Origin: Aphrophora alni
Lineage: Eukaryota > Arthropoda > Insecta > Hemiptera > Aphrophoridae
Assembly: GCA_963513935.1 (NCBI GenBank)
Contig: OY740769.1
Span: 72,061,712 to 72,125,711 of the forward strand
Direction: 5' to 3'
DNA: 64,000 bases
The notes beneath the pieces were generated by a model. It searched no databases, was not told where the DNA came from, and saw nothing but the letters and a program-made list of their open reading frames with translations. Below, one piece after another: positions 23,401 to 37,117 of the stretch. A program made the position numbers and the translations under genes. The first letter of the stretch is position 1. Every line of letters starts with the position of its first letter.

Positions 23401-26400
23401 TCGACATGTTATTGTTGTCGTTGTCTGTATGTAAAAACTATAGCGGCCACAATAATTAAGATATGAATATGTAATTGGGTATAGGGGACTATAGTGTGTG
23501 TGCTCATATAGAACTCTATAAAAATTCAGAAAAATTGATTTGATAATGTCAAAATGGCAGCCCTTGTTCATATCTTGTGTGTTATTCAACTTGTAAAACA
23601 CTAAATTATATACAAATTTATAGATTTCAATTTTGCATGTAATGGTACAAACAAATACCCCTTCTCTACAGTAACAAATAGTGAAGTTATTGTCAAAAAT
23701 GTATATATATATAATATATATAGTTACGAGATCTGGCAGGGTCGAGTCAATGACATGAGCGAAGTTAGTGAAAATCATTTATTTATACACATACACCAAT
23801 AAGGTCCACAAGGGCCTAGCCGATGTCAAAAAAGCAGTGATATACACAATTATAAGATTCTGAAAACATATGTACAGTTTTTTAAACAAACGCCCTATTG
23901 GATAAGACCCCCTCTTGATCTACCAAACAATTTAACATTTCCTACAAGACCCAAGAAACCAACGTTTCCACATTACATTTAGAGGATCTGTTTATATTAT
24001 ATTTAGTAAGTACCATTATAGTATCCATCAACTTGTTTGTTCTGTGGATAATGGTAGGAATAAATGTTACCTTGGTTCTTTGTATGATAAGGTAGGTTTT
24101 CAATTATAATGAGGCTTCTTAAGCTGAGCCAGGGATGTCCTTAGGACAGTAAATAGACCAAAGGAGCTGAAAGTTAAAGAAGATTGTTGGCTTGTATTGG
24201 ACTGATAAAAAAGTATTGGTGAGATCTCTTCCTGGTGAAGTATAATGTGAAATAATTGTTGTTGCCAAATTAATGTTGAAAGTTATATCTAACTGATTAA
24301 TAAAATTAATTCTATAAATAAGCTATTAAATAACTTGAACATTTTTTCAGATGTTGAATGTGTAATATATAAACGCCAGTTCAAGAAAAGGACAACAATT
24401 GTTATTTGTGAGTAGTTTTGAGGAAGCATGATTGAATCATTTGAATATTTTTTCGTGCAACGTTTCGTGGGTTTTGTTCATGCATTGTATCTTGGAGTTT
24501 TACAAAGGATTGAAATGAACATTGTGGATGTTATGCATGTATATCTTGTTACACAATGTACAGTCCTTGATTTACATCTACGTTTCAGGAAAATTGTGGA
24601 ATGCTTTAGAGGATATGACTGGTGTGAAGATGTTAAGTGACTATGCAAGATCAAACATGAAAGTAATGGATAGATACCAAACTTTGTTGACTGTTACAAT
24701 TATTTTCAAAAAATTGTTGTTTTTCTTTTGAAGTGTTATTATTTTTACTTACAATTGTTTTCTCATTATTGATGAAAAAGTAAGCTTTCTAAAACTGTTA
24801 TCATCTGTGTTTTATTTTTCTTTGAAACTGCTGAAATAATTCCAACGAAATTAATCAAGACATTCTTTTTAATGACACAAATGAGTAGTTTGGAAATGAA
24901 AAAACTTTACTCTATGTCAAAGTTGTAGTAATTTAAAAATGTTTTACGCGAATAACTTCATACTAAAATGTCTAACAATGGCCAACTAGGGCTCACAATC
25001 TGTATTTAACGATAATAGAATTAATTTACCATCTACAACAAGAAATATGTGAGTTACCTTTGACAAACTGATATTTACTATGTAGGCCTACTGTACAAAT
25101 TAAAACAAAGTATATACTCTAGTAGTCTGAATTTTGTTTGCTTTCATTCAAATGGAGTACTTCAGCTCAATATAAAGTTTGTTATATAATCAAGAAACTG
25201 ATATAGCCATTTTTCAGTTAAAATTAAAATAAAACTCCATCTATACTTTGCCAAGTTTCCTGCTCATTAAGGTTAAAGTTATATTTTGCATGTAATCGTT
25301 GCAATCTTTTAAACATCTTTAATCCATATCAATATCATTTTTATATACAGATATATGGATAGCTAGGTGTATATCATTAAAAATATCTGAAATTTTATCC
25401 TAAAACTAATACTTTTTGTAAGGCCATTTCCCCTTCATACATTTTTTTGAGTAGCGCTCTCTATAGGGAGACATGACTTTTTAAATCATTGAACAAGTTA
25501 AGCTGTATGTACAATTACTATATAGGGATTAAATTTAATCTGTGGATTTCAAAGAATTTTGCACGGGTAAGTTATAATGGCAAAATTTATTTCATGTTCT
25601 TACCTGAGCACATGATTAGACTTATGGTTATCAATCCATCTATATTCTGTCATCATTTTTTATTTTGTGTGTTTTTCTCCTGTAATAACTATTATGACAT
25701 TCAACAATTATGTAATACAGGTCTTTATGCTTTTATCCACCTAAAGTAAAGCATTGAACAATAAAGAAACAAAACATTTTAGGCCACAAGACAACCAGCT
25801 CCATGACACTGTACGTTGAATTAATTTGTAAGCATCTTATGATCATTAATACAGTTTATTATATGGTTAGTCTTAATATGCAAGAAGTAGTAATTAAAGA
25901 TTCCCATTCTGTGAAGCGTCAGACAGTCGCTACAAACAAATACAAATCAAAGAACTAATTAAAGAACAAATCACGGAACTAAGAAGAAAAACGCAAGACC
26001 ACAACGAAAAGTAAATTTTGACTATTTTTATACAAACTGTTTCAGAGATTGTTCATCGAAGTTTAAATTCAAATGATCAGTAGCTGAACATAAACTAAAA
26101 TTGGTGTTCTAAACTATGGTTAATAAAAAGAGAGGGGTGGTTTAGGTATCTTGAAATCAGTGATGTGACTTCATCACCAGCCCAACCTCCCTTCAAGTTC
26201 AATTTTGTTTGAACCCTTGTCTTGTAAACTTATGGTTGTCCTTTCGCTTAGATTACTTCTAATTAATATTGAACGTAAAAAACTACTTAAAAGTTCTATT
26301 TTAGTGTTAAGGATCTTGGGAGTAGCAAGAGCTATGAAAATTGTGTAAGGAAACATCTTTAAGCATTAAAAAAATGTTATTGAAATTATCATGTCTGTTT

Positions 26401-27017
26401 GTGTGACTATTTTTTGTGCCAATCTATAGTTTACAATTTTTAGCGTTATGTAGTTTGGTATGAAAACACAATTAATTAAATGATTTTCAAAATAACTCTT
26501 CAGTCATATAGAGTGGTACAAATTTTGAATACACGTAAATAAGTGAAGATAACGACTCAGTCATTGAAACATTATTTCTTTGTACATAATAAAGTGTTTG
26601 TTGTGGAAATTTATGTTTTCTTTCATTTAGTGAAATGATTGTATCCATTGTACAAAATGCCTGAATGCAAGAGCAGATCTCCAATAAATTATTTTTTAAA
26701 TGCGAGTTCTACTGCAGCAATAATTTGTGTGGGTTAAGTAAAAATTTTTAACTTTTCTTATTGTTTAAATGTACAACCAATCACTTAGTGAAATATCTTA
26801 ATACTACTTGTACAACAAACTTCAAGACAGTTTACTGTACATTCATATCACAATATGTCTAACACCTAGTTAGAGAAGGTTGTAGTTCATAGGTGTTGAC
26901 ATCGACAATGACTGTAATAAAGCCATTGGAAAGATGTTCTGTAACATATTTACGGTCATAGGCTCACCTGATTTAAAACATTACAAGCTCTTTGAAAGAT
27001 GTTTATGTATTTTACAG
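20472..27017 (+). other. Intron a-b (6.5 kb)
   Basis: AT-rich intron bounded by GTAAGA and TTTTACAG. It contains the inverted-repeat element at 20,600 and short AT runs. A GGGCCTAGGC-containing patch near 22,590 and a similar AGGGCCTAGCCG near 23,812 may be pieces of one old repeat. No further exon is supported. Confidence 0.75.
20600..20787. mobile_element. Small inverted-repeat element
   Basis: Arms of about 52 bp, starting TTAGATAG (20,600-20,651) and ending CTATCTAA (20,735-20,787), are nearly perfect inverted copies. The core is ACAAGATCTCACAAAAATTA. The 80-bp loop includes GGTGGCGACTTTGTCGATGA on the minus strand. It is a MITE, or a pair of oppositely oriented retroelement ends. No target duplication is clear. 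Confidence 0.65.
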
Positions 27018-27241
27018 GTAATATTCTTAGTCCCAGTCCAACATCACAAGCATTCTCTCGTTGGAGTACAAGTCGTTTGAGCAGTGGAGCAACATCAACA
27101 AGTACATCACCGTGTGGTTCCACAAGGTCTAGTTTCAATTACAGGACTCCTTATTTGGGATGGCGTTCACAGGAAAGATTATCTCGACCTCGTACGCCTG
27201 CAGAAAGATTAGCAGCAGGACTTCTTCCACAAAAACCTCAG
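27018..27241 (+). CDS. Host gene exon b, phase 1 to 0
   Basis: A 224-nt exon between acceptor TATTTTACAG and donor CAG|GTATTG. With the base carried over it gives 75 residues. The peptide is Ser/Thr/Arg-rich (SPSPTSQAFSRWSTSRLSSG), followed by a more ordered segment RTPYLGWRSQERLSRPRTPA and ERLAAGLLPQKPQ. RxxS and SP motifs suggest a phosphorylated, disordered protein; this is inference from composition. The frame is continuous with exon a (Ser at the junction). The exon ends in phase 0, so it can join either exon c or the candidate exon at 46,777. Confidence 0.85.
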
Positions 27242-27488
27242 GTATTGTTTTGGTTCACCAACTTATTAACAACTATAAGAAGTGAGACAATCTGATTGTA
27301 CATGGTTGTCAGTTTTGCTGAGCTTTCTCTCTAAAGTTCTATAACCCATGTTGATATTTCATCATTTAGTACTGTTGATGTTATAAAACAATTTAGGTTT
27401 TGATGTTTAAAGGAAAAATTACTATTATCTAAAAGGTAAATAGCCCACTGACATGATAGGATGTAAGGAACCTACAAAGTACAATATA

Positions 27489-28949
27489 CACTAAGGTACA
27501 AAAAAAAAGAGTCACTTTATTTTTGTGAAATTAAAAAAAAGTATTTGATGTAAACATACAAAACCAATAAAATTATTTTTCTCTTCATTGTATATAATCA
27601 AACTGAATAAATATGAAAATAAATTATTAGCATTTTATTTCTTTAAATTAAAAATTAATGAAATTTGGATGAAAAATTAAGCCTTTTAAAGAATTTCTTC
27701 TTCTGGAGTTAGTGCTATGGTTTTGCCAGTATAGGATATTACCACCTTGAGCTGTAATAATTGCTTGAAATTTTTGAGGCATGCTGTCTATTATGTCCTG
27801 GTTATCCTATTGCCCATGTTATCCCATTCTGCCTGCAGGGTCTGTAACTTTCTGCTATGGTTTTCTAATGGCTCTTCCATTCTTTCAGACTTTTCCAGAT
27901 TGAAAAGTCCAGACTTTTCTAGTATCCAGGCTGTATGCTGATCATTGCACAACATTCATCTAAGTCATTTAGGTAATATCTTGCCAACCTAGTGGTGTGT
28001 GGTTAGCTATTATCATACATGAAAATTAAATTTGGACCCATAAAGATAGCAAAAACCACTAAAAAGCTCTGACAGAACCTTTTCTAGATATCTTTGAACA
28101 TTCAAGGTGCCTCTAATAAACATAACAAGCTAAAGTGCATGCCTGCCTGGAAATTCCTCTCCAAACTAGAAGTGAGCCACCATTAAAACTGTACCTCGGA
28201 GAAATGGTATATTGAGTATGTTGCTTTCTAGGCCGTCTCCATTATCTCTCATGACCATCCTATGAAGGAGAATCATGACTTGTCAGACCACAATACTTGG
28301 TTCCACTGCTCTCTGGTCCAGTTAACATAGGCTTGTTGCCATTCGATATGCATATAATCCTGTTTCCTTCAATCTTCTTCCTAGTATTCAGGTACTTACA
28401 TTTACTCCTCGTATCCTCCTGAGTTTGTTACATAGTTCAATTGATCTCCAGAACCGGTTGCGTAAGCTCAAAGAAACAACATATCTATCATCTCTGGAAT
28501 TTGTTATCCTGTTATGGCCTGAACCTTGCTTTCTTTCATACCTCCTTGTAAGATGGTAATACAACACAGCTCTATCATTGCTGGACCTGGAGTATTCAGT
28601 GATGTTTTCAACTTGACACAGATTTAGTTCACTGTCAACTAAAGTTATAGCTCTTGCACAATTTACTGCTGAAAGAGACATTTTAAACACAAACCAGAAA
28701 AGAAATTACCTACAGTAGTAATGATACTGAGTAATTAAGCCAAGTTGAGTCTTGAGGTAAGTCCAAAGCTGATAAGGAACACAAGCGTATTTGATCAGTG
28801 AACAAATTTAATCAAGCAAATTTGGACTAAACAGGCTAGTATGTTGGTATGATAAAATAATTAACTTATAAATATATAAATCATGTGTACCACAAAATTG
28901 TCTTTTAATTCAAAAAATAAAAAGTGTCTTACTTTTTTGTACCTCACTG
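27489..28949 (-). mobile_element. Degraded Tc1-like DNA transposon
   Basis: A 1,461-bp element flanked by TA on both sides (27487-27488 and 28950-28951). The terminal inverted repeats are about 45 bp, read CACTAAGGTACAAAAAA on one side and CAGTGAGGTACAAAAAA on the other, and continue through AAG(A/T)(G/C)CACTTT. The minus strand carries a decayed transposase. A 100-codon N-terminal piece (28,388-28,690) has the paired-type helix-turn-helix character of Tc1 transposases (RAITLVDSELNLCQVENI ... GSGHNRITNSRDDRYVVSLS ... LCNKLRRIRGVNVS). Further DDE-domain fragments with stops follow to about 27,680. It is non-functional. Insertion within the host intron is opposite to the gene. Confidence 0.85.
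28388..28690 (-). pseudogene. Tc1 transposase, N-terminal fragment
   Basis: This is the longest surviving frame of the Tc1 element above. Its residues match the N-terminal DNA-binding and GRPR-like linker region (GSGHNR). The frame breaks after GVNVS, where family members continue into the second helix-turn-helix and DDE catalytic domain. The catalytic part survives only as shifted fragments. Confidence 0.8.
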
Positions 28950-30899
28950 TATTAATAAATGGTTGTTGATCTTTAAATTTCACTTTTAAATATAACTTTT
29001 TTCTACTTTTTCTATTAAGCATCTACTTTCCATCACATGGGTCTTGACGAAGCCCATTTTTTTCAAATAACTTTTTTCTTGTTAAATGTATGCTAATATA
29101 TGCCACAAAAATAATATAAGACAATATTATTACGTTTCTTAATTTTAGCTGGTACCATATGGTCCCACTAGGCCAGTACCAATTAAAATCAATTAAAAGA
29201 GGAATCATTGAAACCATTTATATTTTATTACATTAAAAGATAAGATAAACGGAAGTGCTTCAAAGAGAAATATACATTAGTTAGAATGGTGTGGCTGAAA
29301 ACATCTAATACACAAACCTACATTACACATTGTACGACTTTTCAATTTACAGTCTTCTTGTTCCCTGGCCAATCTGATCATACCTAAGGGGTCCGGATCT
29401 AGTAAAACCAGTGCTGAAACGTTGTGTCATGTCTAAACAATTGCTCTGTAAAATTTAATTTGTGTACAATTACTATTGTTTCTTTTAAATACAAAATCCA
29501 GACAATTTGAACAGAGATGTCAATAATCCAAGTAAAAATTGACCATCACCACTTTTATCCTCTTAGATCAATGTGGCGATGGATAGCATTTTCACTAGCA
29601 AAATTAGTTCTTCCCATGTACCGGTACTTGTTATAAATTTCTATATCATTTGGTATATTGACATTTATATATTTTCTTTCTTTTCTGGAAAACCTTTGTA
29701 TAAGAGACAAAGGAAATCCACTCCATATGAAATTACTCCATATGAAATTGAAGCAATTGCAATAACAGAATTGTCCATCCAATGAATGAAACTGTATACC
29801 ATTCATCTTATCAAGATTAGTTTTATTTTATATCACTAAGCTAACAACTGATTTTTTAATAAACTTTCAATAAATCCCCATCTTCTTCTCCCAAGTCCTT
29901 GTCTCTCAGTTAATAGGATCAGGCAGCTTAATGTAAATGTTCTAAATTAATTGAATCGTCATTTAATATGTCCAATACATTACTAATGTCAAACCTTTCC
30001 TGAAAAAAGGATTTAAATAATAGTTCAACATGTAATACTACAGTATTGATCTAGTGGGTCCATATGGTACCTCTCAGACTAGTGGCGAACTTTATAAAAA
30101 TAACTGCAACTAATTATCTTGTTTTAGTAGTAAAAACTAACTTTATTCATATTACAAAGAGATTAGAATGAATAATTAATTATAACTACACTTCTTGATA
30201 TTCTTACTGAAATTGAGTGTTAACAGAAGTCCATCCTCAAAAACACGGTCAGTAACTGGGTCAAATAAAAAGTAAATAACAAGCACTCAAGTAAAATGTA
30301 TATATTAACTATGTTGATAGTTTATCTTTTGCGTAGAATTTCTATGCTGTGTGACAAGTTCAATCAACAATTTTTAATGTTAACGTTATAATATTACTGA
30401 ATCATAATTGGTTTTCATCATGATTTGTTCATAATTAATTTTCCATGTATAAAAATATAAAACTGAATATGCTTGTTTGTCTATGATTTTTCCAAACATC
30501 TTTGCCCATTTTAAATTTTCATGTTGATTTAAATAAAAATGGTAAAATAGGGACTACTTTCATATCTACCCATATGTTGTATGAAGTATGACCCTAGAGT
30601 TTTCTCTTTTCTTTTTCTTTTTCTTTACTCTCCGTATTAGGCATTTGTAGCTCATTATGACTCCCATTTGATCCTCGGTCTGTCAAGACCTCTTTTCTCT
30701 GTTTGTTTAAAATATTCATCTTGAGTGGCAACTTCATGTACCCATCTTTAAATCCTTATATCTGCAGTCTGAATACGGTTTTTTCTTTCCTAGTTATTAC
30801 TCACGACTCACTTCCTTATTATAAAACCAGGAGTATAGTCTTATAAAATTTCAAGCCTGTTTTTAATAATTTGTTTTATTTTGTAAGCTTCAGCTGGAT

Positions 30900-31205
30900 T
30901 GTTCCACATATACCACTAAATCTGTTCGAATTGTGTTGTATGTCACTGTCATAATCATATGATATGTCACAGTTGAGTTAATTAAAATGTCTAACTTGCT
31001 CCAGTGTTCTATTGCATCAATATTTGAGGTTCCTTTCCTAAAACCCATTTGTTTTTTAACAAGCAATCATTTTATTATCATTTTAAATCTAATGTTCAGA
31101 ATTCTGACATACAATTTATAAGTTGTGTTATGTAAATTTATTCCCCTATAATTACTACAAGTATTTTTGTCATCTTTCTTGAAAATTGACATCAACTATT
31201 TTGCC
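30900..31205 (-). pseudogene. LINE reverse transcriptase remnant
   Basis: The minus-strand frame reads FKKDDKNTCSNYRGINLHNT, then TYKLYVRILNIRFKMIIK, a stop, and LLVKKQMGFRKGTSNIDAI. This is the NYRGI...YK...RIL...GFRKG.S..DAI series of LINE reverse transcriptases. The palm with the (F/Y)xDD motif is missing and the sequence then degenerates. Weak C-terminal-like scraps may continue to about 30,640. The piece is short, stop-containing and 5'- and 3'-truncated. Confidence 0.7.
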
Positions 31206-32494
31206 ATCTCTCAGCTGCTGGTTATTATTATTTCATGCTAAAAGATATAATAAAAAGATATAAGCACGTGTTAATGTTCCCGTATTTAATTAACTGTGCA
31301 TACCATTTAACCTCACCACTTTTTGGTTTTTATAACCACAGTTCTTGCTCCACCTAGTTCTGAATTTTTCTCTCAATTCTCTTGGATATTTTCTTTTATA
31401 ATGATTATCTGATTATATATTCTCCTCTAACCTATCATTTTTATTATTATTTAGGAATCTGGTTTTACTCCCGAGACACATCAGCCTAAAATACTTTTTC
31501 TGTATCAATCTGTTTGCAATACTTCTTTTCTGTATCGTGTTGTAGATAGAGTTCGAGAAATGTAGATAATATTCTAAACTGTATGTAAAACTTGAGAAAT
31601 TCTATAAATACAGTAATAATTTTTATTTCTTCCAATATATCACAACTTTATAACCTATATAACACAATTAGTTTATTACTAACACAATTTAAAAAAAAAA
31701 ATGTTTGCCAGAAAAAAAATTATTGGCCAGCGTTGGTGAAGTAGTTGATATTCAGTAATTCAATTGCCATTACTAACTTAACCTAAACACATGTCACTTC
31801 TAATGGAAACATTATAAAGCAGGTGAACTCTTTTTAAATAGGATTGATACAATAAATTGTAAAAGTTTGTTTTTTCTTAGCTTTATTAGATCTAACTATT
31901 AATATTCTATTAATAATAATACATTTTTAAAATGTTTTGGACGTTTATTTATAGAATTCCATTGGGCCAATTTTCATAATACATTTCAGGAAACTTTGGA
32001 TATCTTTTTCCGAACATCTACCAAACCGATTTTAATGATTTTTTCTGCATGAAAGTGAAGTCTCCTCCAAAAAATCATTACGCTCTGTTACAACTTTGTA
32101 TAAATAACATCAACTATTAAAATCTCATGTTTTGTCATTTGACATTATTATTTAACTTAACTATTTACCTCCATATGATATTTTTCACATTGTTATTAAT
32201 TTTTAGGTTATGTTTGCTCAAAACAAATGTCTAGTTATTCTGCAAGAGTACAATTAAATTTGTTAAAAGTGCTCTTATATAAAAGTAGAAAAATAATAGG
32301 ATAAGAGTGTTTATCCATAGGAATATAATATAAAGTAGATTTGCTTTATCAATTTGATAATGTTGACAGTGTTAAATCTATTTTCATAGACAAATATTTT
32401 GGAAATTATTGTATTGACAAAAAAGGATTTTTAATATTCACATACATATCAAATTGGGCTTTTTTAATAAACAATAAAATATATTCAAACTCCT

Positions 32495-32500
<6 letters not shown>

Positions 32501-32530
<30 letters not shown>
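32501..32530. repeat. (TA)n microsatellite
   Basis: About 15 TA units lie 70 bp upstream of the exon c acceptor. Confidence 0.9.
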
Positions 32531-32539
<9 letters not shown>

Positions 32540-32602
32540 GTATAAGGTTAAAGTTTTCCTATTTTACTTTTTGTTTCTAATATGAAATGATTGGTTTTAC
32601 AG

Positions 32603-32757
32603 GAACAAAATACGCCTAATCTGAATGAAGTCAGGTCCTCCATCAAAGAAGTTACTTCAGCTATTGTACATTATGTATCAGGATCTAAAACCGATTCTTC
32701 TGACAGATTGTCTCCTGCACTTGGACCTCGTTGGGATAGAGATACTAGTTCTTCCAG
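32603..32757 (+). CDS. Host gene exon c, phase 0 to 2
   Basis: A 155-nt exon between GGTTTTACAG and AG|GTAAAC. It encodes EQNTPNLNEVRSSIKEVTSA, IVHYVSGSKTDSSDRLSPAL and GPRWDRDTSSS, plus two bases that complete Arg with the next exon. The first half (NEVRSSIKEVTSAIVHYVSG) is predicted by eye to be an amphipathic helix and may be the most structured part of the protein. The frame agrees with both neighbours. Function is unknown. Confidence 0.85.
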
Positions 32758-35261
32758 GTAAACTTGAAGGTTACAGTAAATAGGGTCTCCATACTGACCA
32801 TTGTTAATTCATAATTTTGTGGCTATCATATTTATTTGTATTATTAAATCCCCTTTTTTAGCATTTGATTTATTATTAACAAAATTGACTGAAATCACTA
32901 ACTGTGTACATTACTAAAATCAGAATCACAAAATCAGCCTTACCATATGGAGAAATACACTCTCTGAGAGACACACAAATTTCCAAACCCCAGCATATCC
33001 TTGAAAATCATCTCTAAAAATACAAAAATCTACATCACTGAAGCTAATCATTAAGAAAAGGACCGGAGGAAATTATTGATTATACAAAATTGTGAGACGA
33101 TCGTCTAATGATTTTTCCCGGTAAAAAGGGAAAGATGAAATTGCATGTCTTTGGCATATCTTCTTAATTTAAATCACCTCTCAGCAAAGGACCAGCGACA
33201 TAAACATCCTTTAATACTGTGATTTAAAATCACATTTTTTTTTCTGTCATCCAGATCTTCTCTCTACTGGTGGACATATGCATGAAAAATTTTCAAGAGT
33301 TACATTTTGGCTATATTTTTATACTTGTAGTTTTTCTGACTGTAATAATTTCTAGACGTGAATGTGAAAATATACAGATATGTAATTACTTAAGTTTTGC
33401 ATTTTCAAAGATATGGTTAACATAACAAAAAAGTAATTGAATGAGTTTCAAAGGGGAGTTAAAAATCTTCAATTTATTCTTAACAAAGAATTTACATCAC
33501 AGGTGCCAAATTGTAGTCTTTTTCTATTTTGTTAAGGAATGGGAAAGCTGTTGAGAAAACTTATGTTGATTGGTAACTTCCCATAATTGTTACTAGTGAA
33601 CAATGATTTACTTTGTAGAACAAAGTTTTCACTCTTTTATGAACTGTTATTAATTTTGAGAATATCATTGGTAACATGTGCACTGGATAACTGTGAATTT
33701 GACAAAATAACTAAGACTCTGTAGCCTATATACAATTTTTCAGTTTAAACTTTGATGCCATTGCTCATTTATAAAATATAATGTGAATGTAAAATTTGAT
33801 TATCATTAATTTTATATATAATTGTTTTAAAACAACAATAAAAATGATAAATCATAGAGGGTTACTAAAATGTATACATTTATGTATATTTATAAAAAAA
33901 AATGTATATATGCTATTTTTATATTTGTATAAAATCAAACCATCTTCTGAAAATCACAGATATAGTAAACTTAGAAGACTTGTTATTTATTTGATGTCAT
34001 TTTGCCAGACAGTTTGGAATTTAGGTCATTGGTCTCATAACTAGTTAAGAGAACAGATTTGTAACTAATGACAATGTAAAGGTTAGAAATTGAAGTTAGA
34101 GGTCAATACAGATTTTAGATAAAACTCCCTTCTCCCTCTCTTCAAAATATTTGCTATATAACAATAAATTTAATAAACCAGTACAATTCTATAATAATGT
34201 ATTTATTCTTTAAGTCAAGTAAAATTTTTTTCAGACGTAGAAATCATAACAATATTGTTCTTTGAATATTTTGGATATTGAACAATTTCTCTCAAATGGG
34301 AAGCACTTATGTTAGTCCAGATGACCAGAAGAAGAGTATATGAGAGAAATAGTCCAATTATGGTCAGCAGCATTTTATACTATAGAAACTTACATATACC
34401 ACTTTGAGATATAAATAAGTATTCAGATTACCAAACTTCTCCTATGATTATGATATCGTAGGATCACTCTTCAATTCCTCTTTGGCACTTCTTCACTTGC
34501 TTATATCTGTGTTTGTAGTTTGGCTCCCAACTCTTATAATGGCATTTTATCCTGGAGATTATGGATTTCTCATATTGACCCAACTCAAAAAGTATTAAAA
34601 ATGTACTTAGAGCTAATTTGTTGAGTGTTGGCGATTGGATTTAATCGGATAAACAGGTAGCTAGTCACTTTTTAGTGATAGGGGAAATAAGAGTTTCAAT
34701 GCTTCACAGTCTATCTATCAACTATACTTGTTTTGAAACTCATTGATAGTCCTATGTTAGCCCAACTTTCCCTCCCCCCTCTTATCTCACTTGCTTCATA
34801 AACTGCATCCAATTGTAGCAATCCACTCTTTGCATTCTGTCATCAGCTTCTGAGCAAGTATTCCATTTTGCTTAAAAACTTTATTTAAATATTAATTGTC
34901 ATATTATTGGTTTATAATATCAGTCAAAAGCCTGGAAGTAAGATTATAAACTATGAATTTAAAAACAATTACATATTAAAACTGAAGGAAATACAAAATA
35001 ATTTTATATTTAAAATAAAAAAATACTATATTGATTGACTAAAAGTAGTTACATTTATAATAGAGTAATGTTGCAAAAGAATTCTTGATATATCTTTATA
35101 TTTATAAATTTGAAATGTGGTAAAGGCTTCTTTCAAACACTCGTATGAGCAAACACCAGTCCTGTGTTTTCAGATGACATAGAAAAATGTTTATTTATGG
35201 ATGAGTACATGTGAAATAATTTGTTCAGATTATAATGAGCAACTATGGACATTTAGCTTTT

Positions 35262-36882
35262 AGTGACGTCATGTTTTGTTTTGATTTTTACCAGTTACTT
35301 CAGCTCCATAATACATTGGTAAGGCTGACTTAAGACTTAAGATAATACATGGCTTTAAATGGCTTTGCTTCAGCCAATCTAACTTAGAAACCCCCGCAAG
35401 CTAAGCTTGTTTAGCTTGTTTCTGATTGGCCGAACAGCTTTATCCTTCACCATCACGTTCAGTTAGGTGACGGAAAAAGCGTGAATACAAAAGCTCTGTC
35501 AACAACCTACGAACTAATCAAAGTCCATCTCGGCTCTAATTGCTTTGCTCAACTCTAATACAAATACAATGGACAGCTGATTATTTTGGTTTCATCCAGT
35601 CCTAGCCAACTAACTACGAGCTACAAGAGCTAAAAGTTATATAAGTAGTAAATTCACTACTTCCTCACTCTCCTCCGGGAGACCACCATCACCACCACCA
35701 CTACTAGACTTCACTCCTCCTCCAGGGGACCTGCACTACATAGCTTTTCACTAGGCAACACACATACACACACACACACACACACTGTCAAAGAAGTTAA
35801 AGGACCTGCCCAGAGTACTTGATTCCACCATACACGTTTTAATTATTTTGGAGTGGACCCCAGTTCTCACCTTCCCTTAGATAGTAGCCGAAAAAGAAAA
35901 TGAAAGGAGAAACCCTGGCACCCGGCCTACGCCTGCACACCATATCACCTCCTGCAAAGGAAATTGTATGAGCTCCGGCTCTGGCGGTAGTGGTCCTATG
36001 CCCTGATGCCGAAGACGAATAAGGCGAGGTATATAGCCCGATAAGAGGCCCGCTGACTAGGCTAGCTCTGAACATAAAAGCCGGCAGCTACTGCTCCTTC
36101 CAAACCCACCAGAAGTTTCCCACACCGTTGACCCTTGATAACCATATGCATACCTATCCGCCCTGTTAAAATCTGCAACCCCGCCTCTGGCAAACCAAGA
36201 GCCCCACTATACATGGTGCTCTAAACCTTTAGTAGCCGAGTAGTCCTTAACAGGGCTAACAACTGTGCCAATCCGACTTCAACATTCCTCGCACCAAACA
36301 CCCCAGACCCACCCAGGTCAACCTACCTACCTGTACATCCCCTCTACACCTCTCCCTTCCGCAACCTAAGACAGCTCTCTCCACTGGGTAACCTATGTCA
36401 AACTGACCCGTGGCCAATTTTAAAAGACCAAATATACAATTAATAAACTATAACCAAACAATATTATGTGATGGTAATCTAACTAAACTAACAGATTAAG
36501 GAAGGTTTGGGAATGGTTTTGCACTTACACAAAACCCGAACATGGTTTTATACCTTGAACCTAAATTTATTTTCTTACGGTTCCAAAATTAATCCGTGCA
36601 CAGTTACCCATGCCTGGGTCATAAAGCCCTTTCCAAAACGCCCTAGCCCATCATTTTAAGGGGTAAGTAATCATATAACACACTTGATCACCTATAAAAA
36701 AAACTGAGCGTCTCACACAAGTTCATGCTGCACACTGTGTTTAGCGTTTAGGGTGGTGTTTGTGTATCTCTTCTTGGTCACACAAAGAGGGAAAACACGA
36801 ATTAGAAGCCTATAATGGCCCCTTCAATGTCAGCGGTAGGTAATACGCAACCCTCAGAAGTTACTTAGGCAACCATGACGTG
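35262..36882. mobile_element. GC-richer intronic block, probable transposable element
   Basis: Base composition shifts sharply from the surrounding intron, with many CC, GCC and CACC runs and a (CA)n tract. CGTCATG and AGTAACTTC / AGTTACTTC occur in the same order at the left end (35,266 and 35,295) and inverted at the right end (36,855-36,882). These could be decayed terminal inverted repeats. A 78-codon minus-strand frame at 35,839-36,075 has no recognised domain. An ancient or non-autonomous element is the likeliest reading. Confidence 0.35.
35760..35786. repeat. (CA)n microsatellite
   Basis: Imperfect ACACAC tract of about 27 bp inside the GC-richer block. Confidence 0.85.
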
Positions 36883-37117
36883 ATCAAGCGGGGCGGTGAT
36901 ACATATCATCACAAATCTAATATTGAAAACATCTTTATAAGAATTAAACAAGCTCTGTTGAAGTCAATCATATAAACTCGATAACTTTTAGAGTATTGTG
37001 CCCATGCTTTAAACTGTGTGACCGAAAATAAATGGATGTTTGTTTTATCGGCATTACAGTAATAGTTGTAACATGTTGTAATAGTTTATATATCAATAGA
37101 TTTTGGTTTTCTTCCAG

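Larger units (their letters stand above)
27242..32602 (+). other. Intron b-c (5.4 kb)
   Basis: AT-rich intron bounded by GTATTG and GGTTTTACAG. It contains a Tc1 transposon, a LINE fragment and a (TA)n tract, listed separately. No other coding segment was seen. Confidence 0.75.
32758..37117 (+). other. Intron c-d (4.4 kb)
   Basis: Bounded by GTAAAC and TTTTCTTCCAG. The first half is AT-rich and featureless. The second half contains the less AT-rich block at 35,262-36,882. Confidence 0.7.

Noticed and set aside
23284..23778. 164-codon minus-strand frame in intron a-b
   Set aside because: AT-rich, with no recognisable domain, no supporting start context and a hydrophobic low-complexity composition. 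Likely chance.
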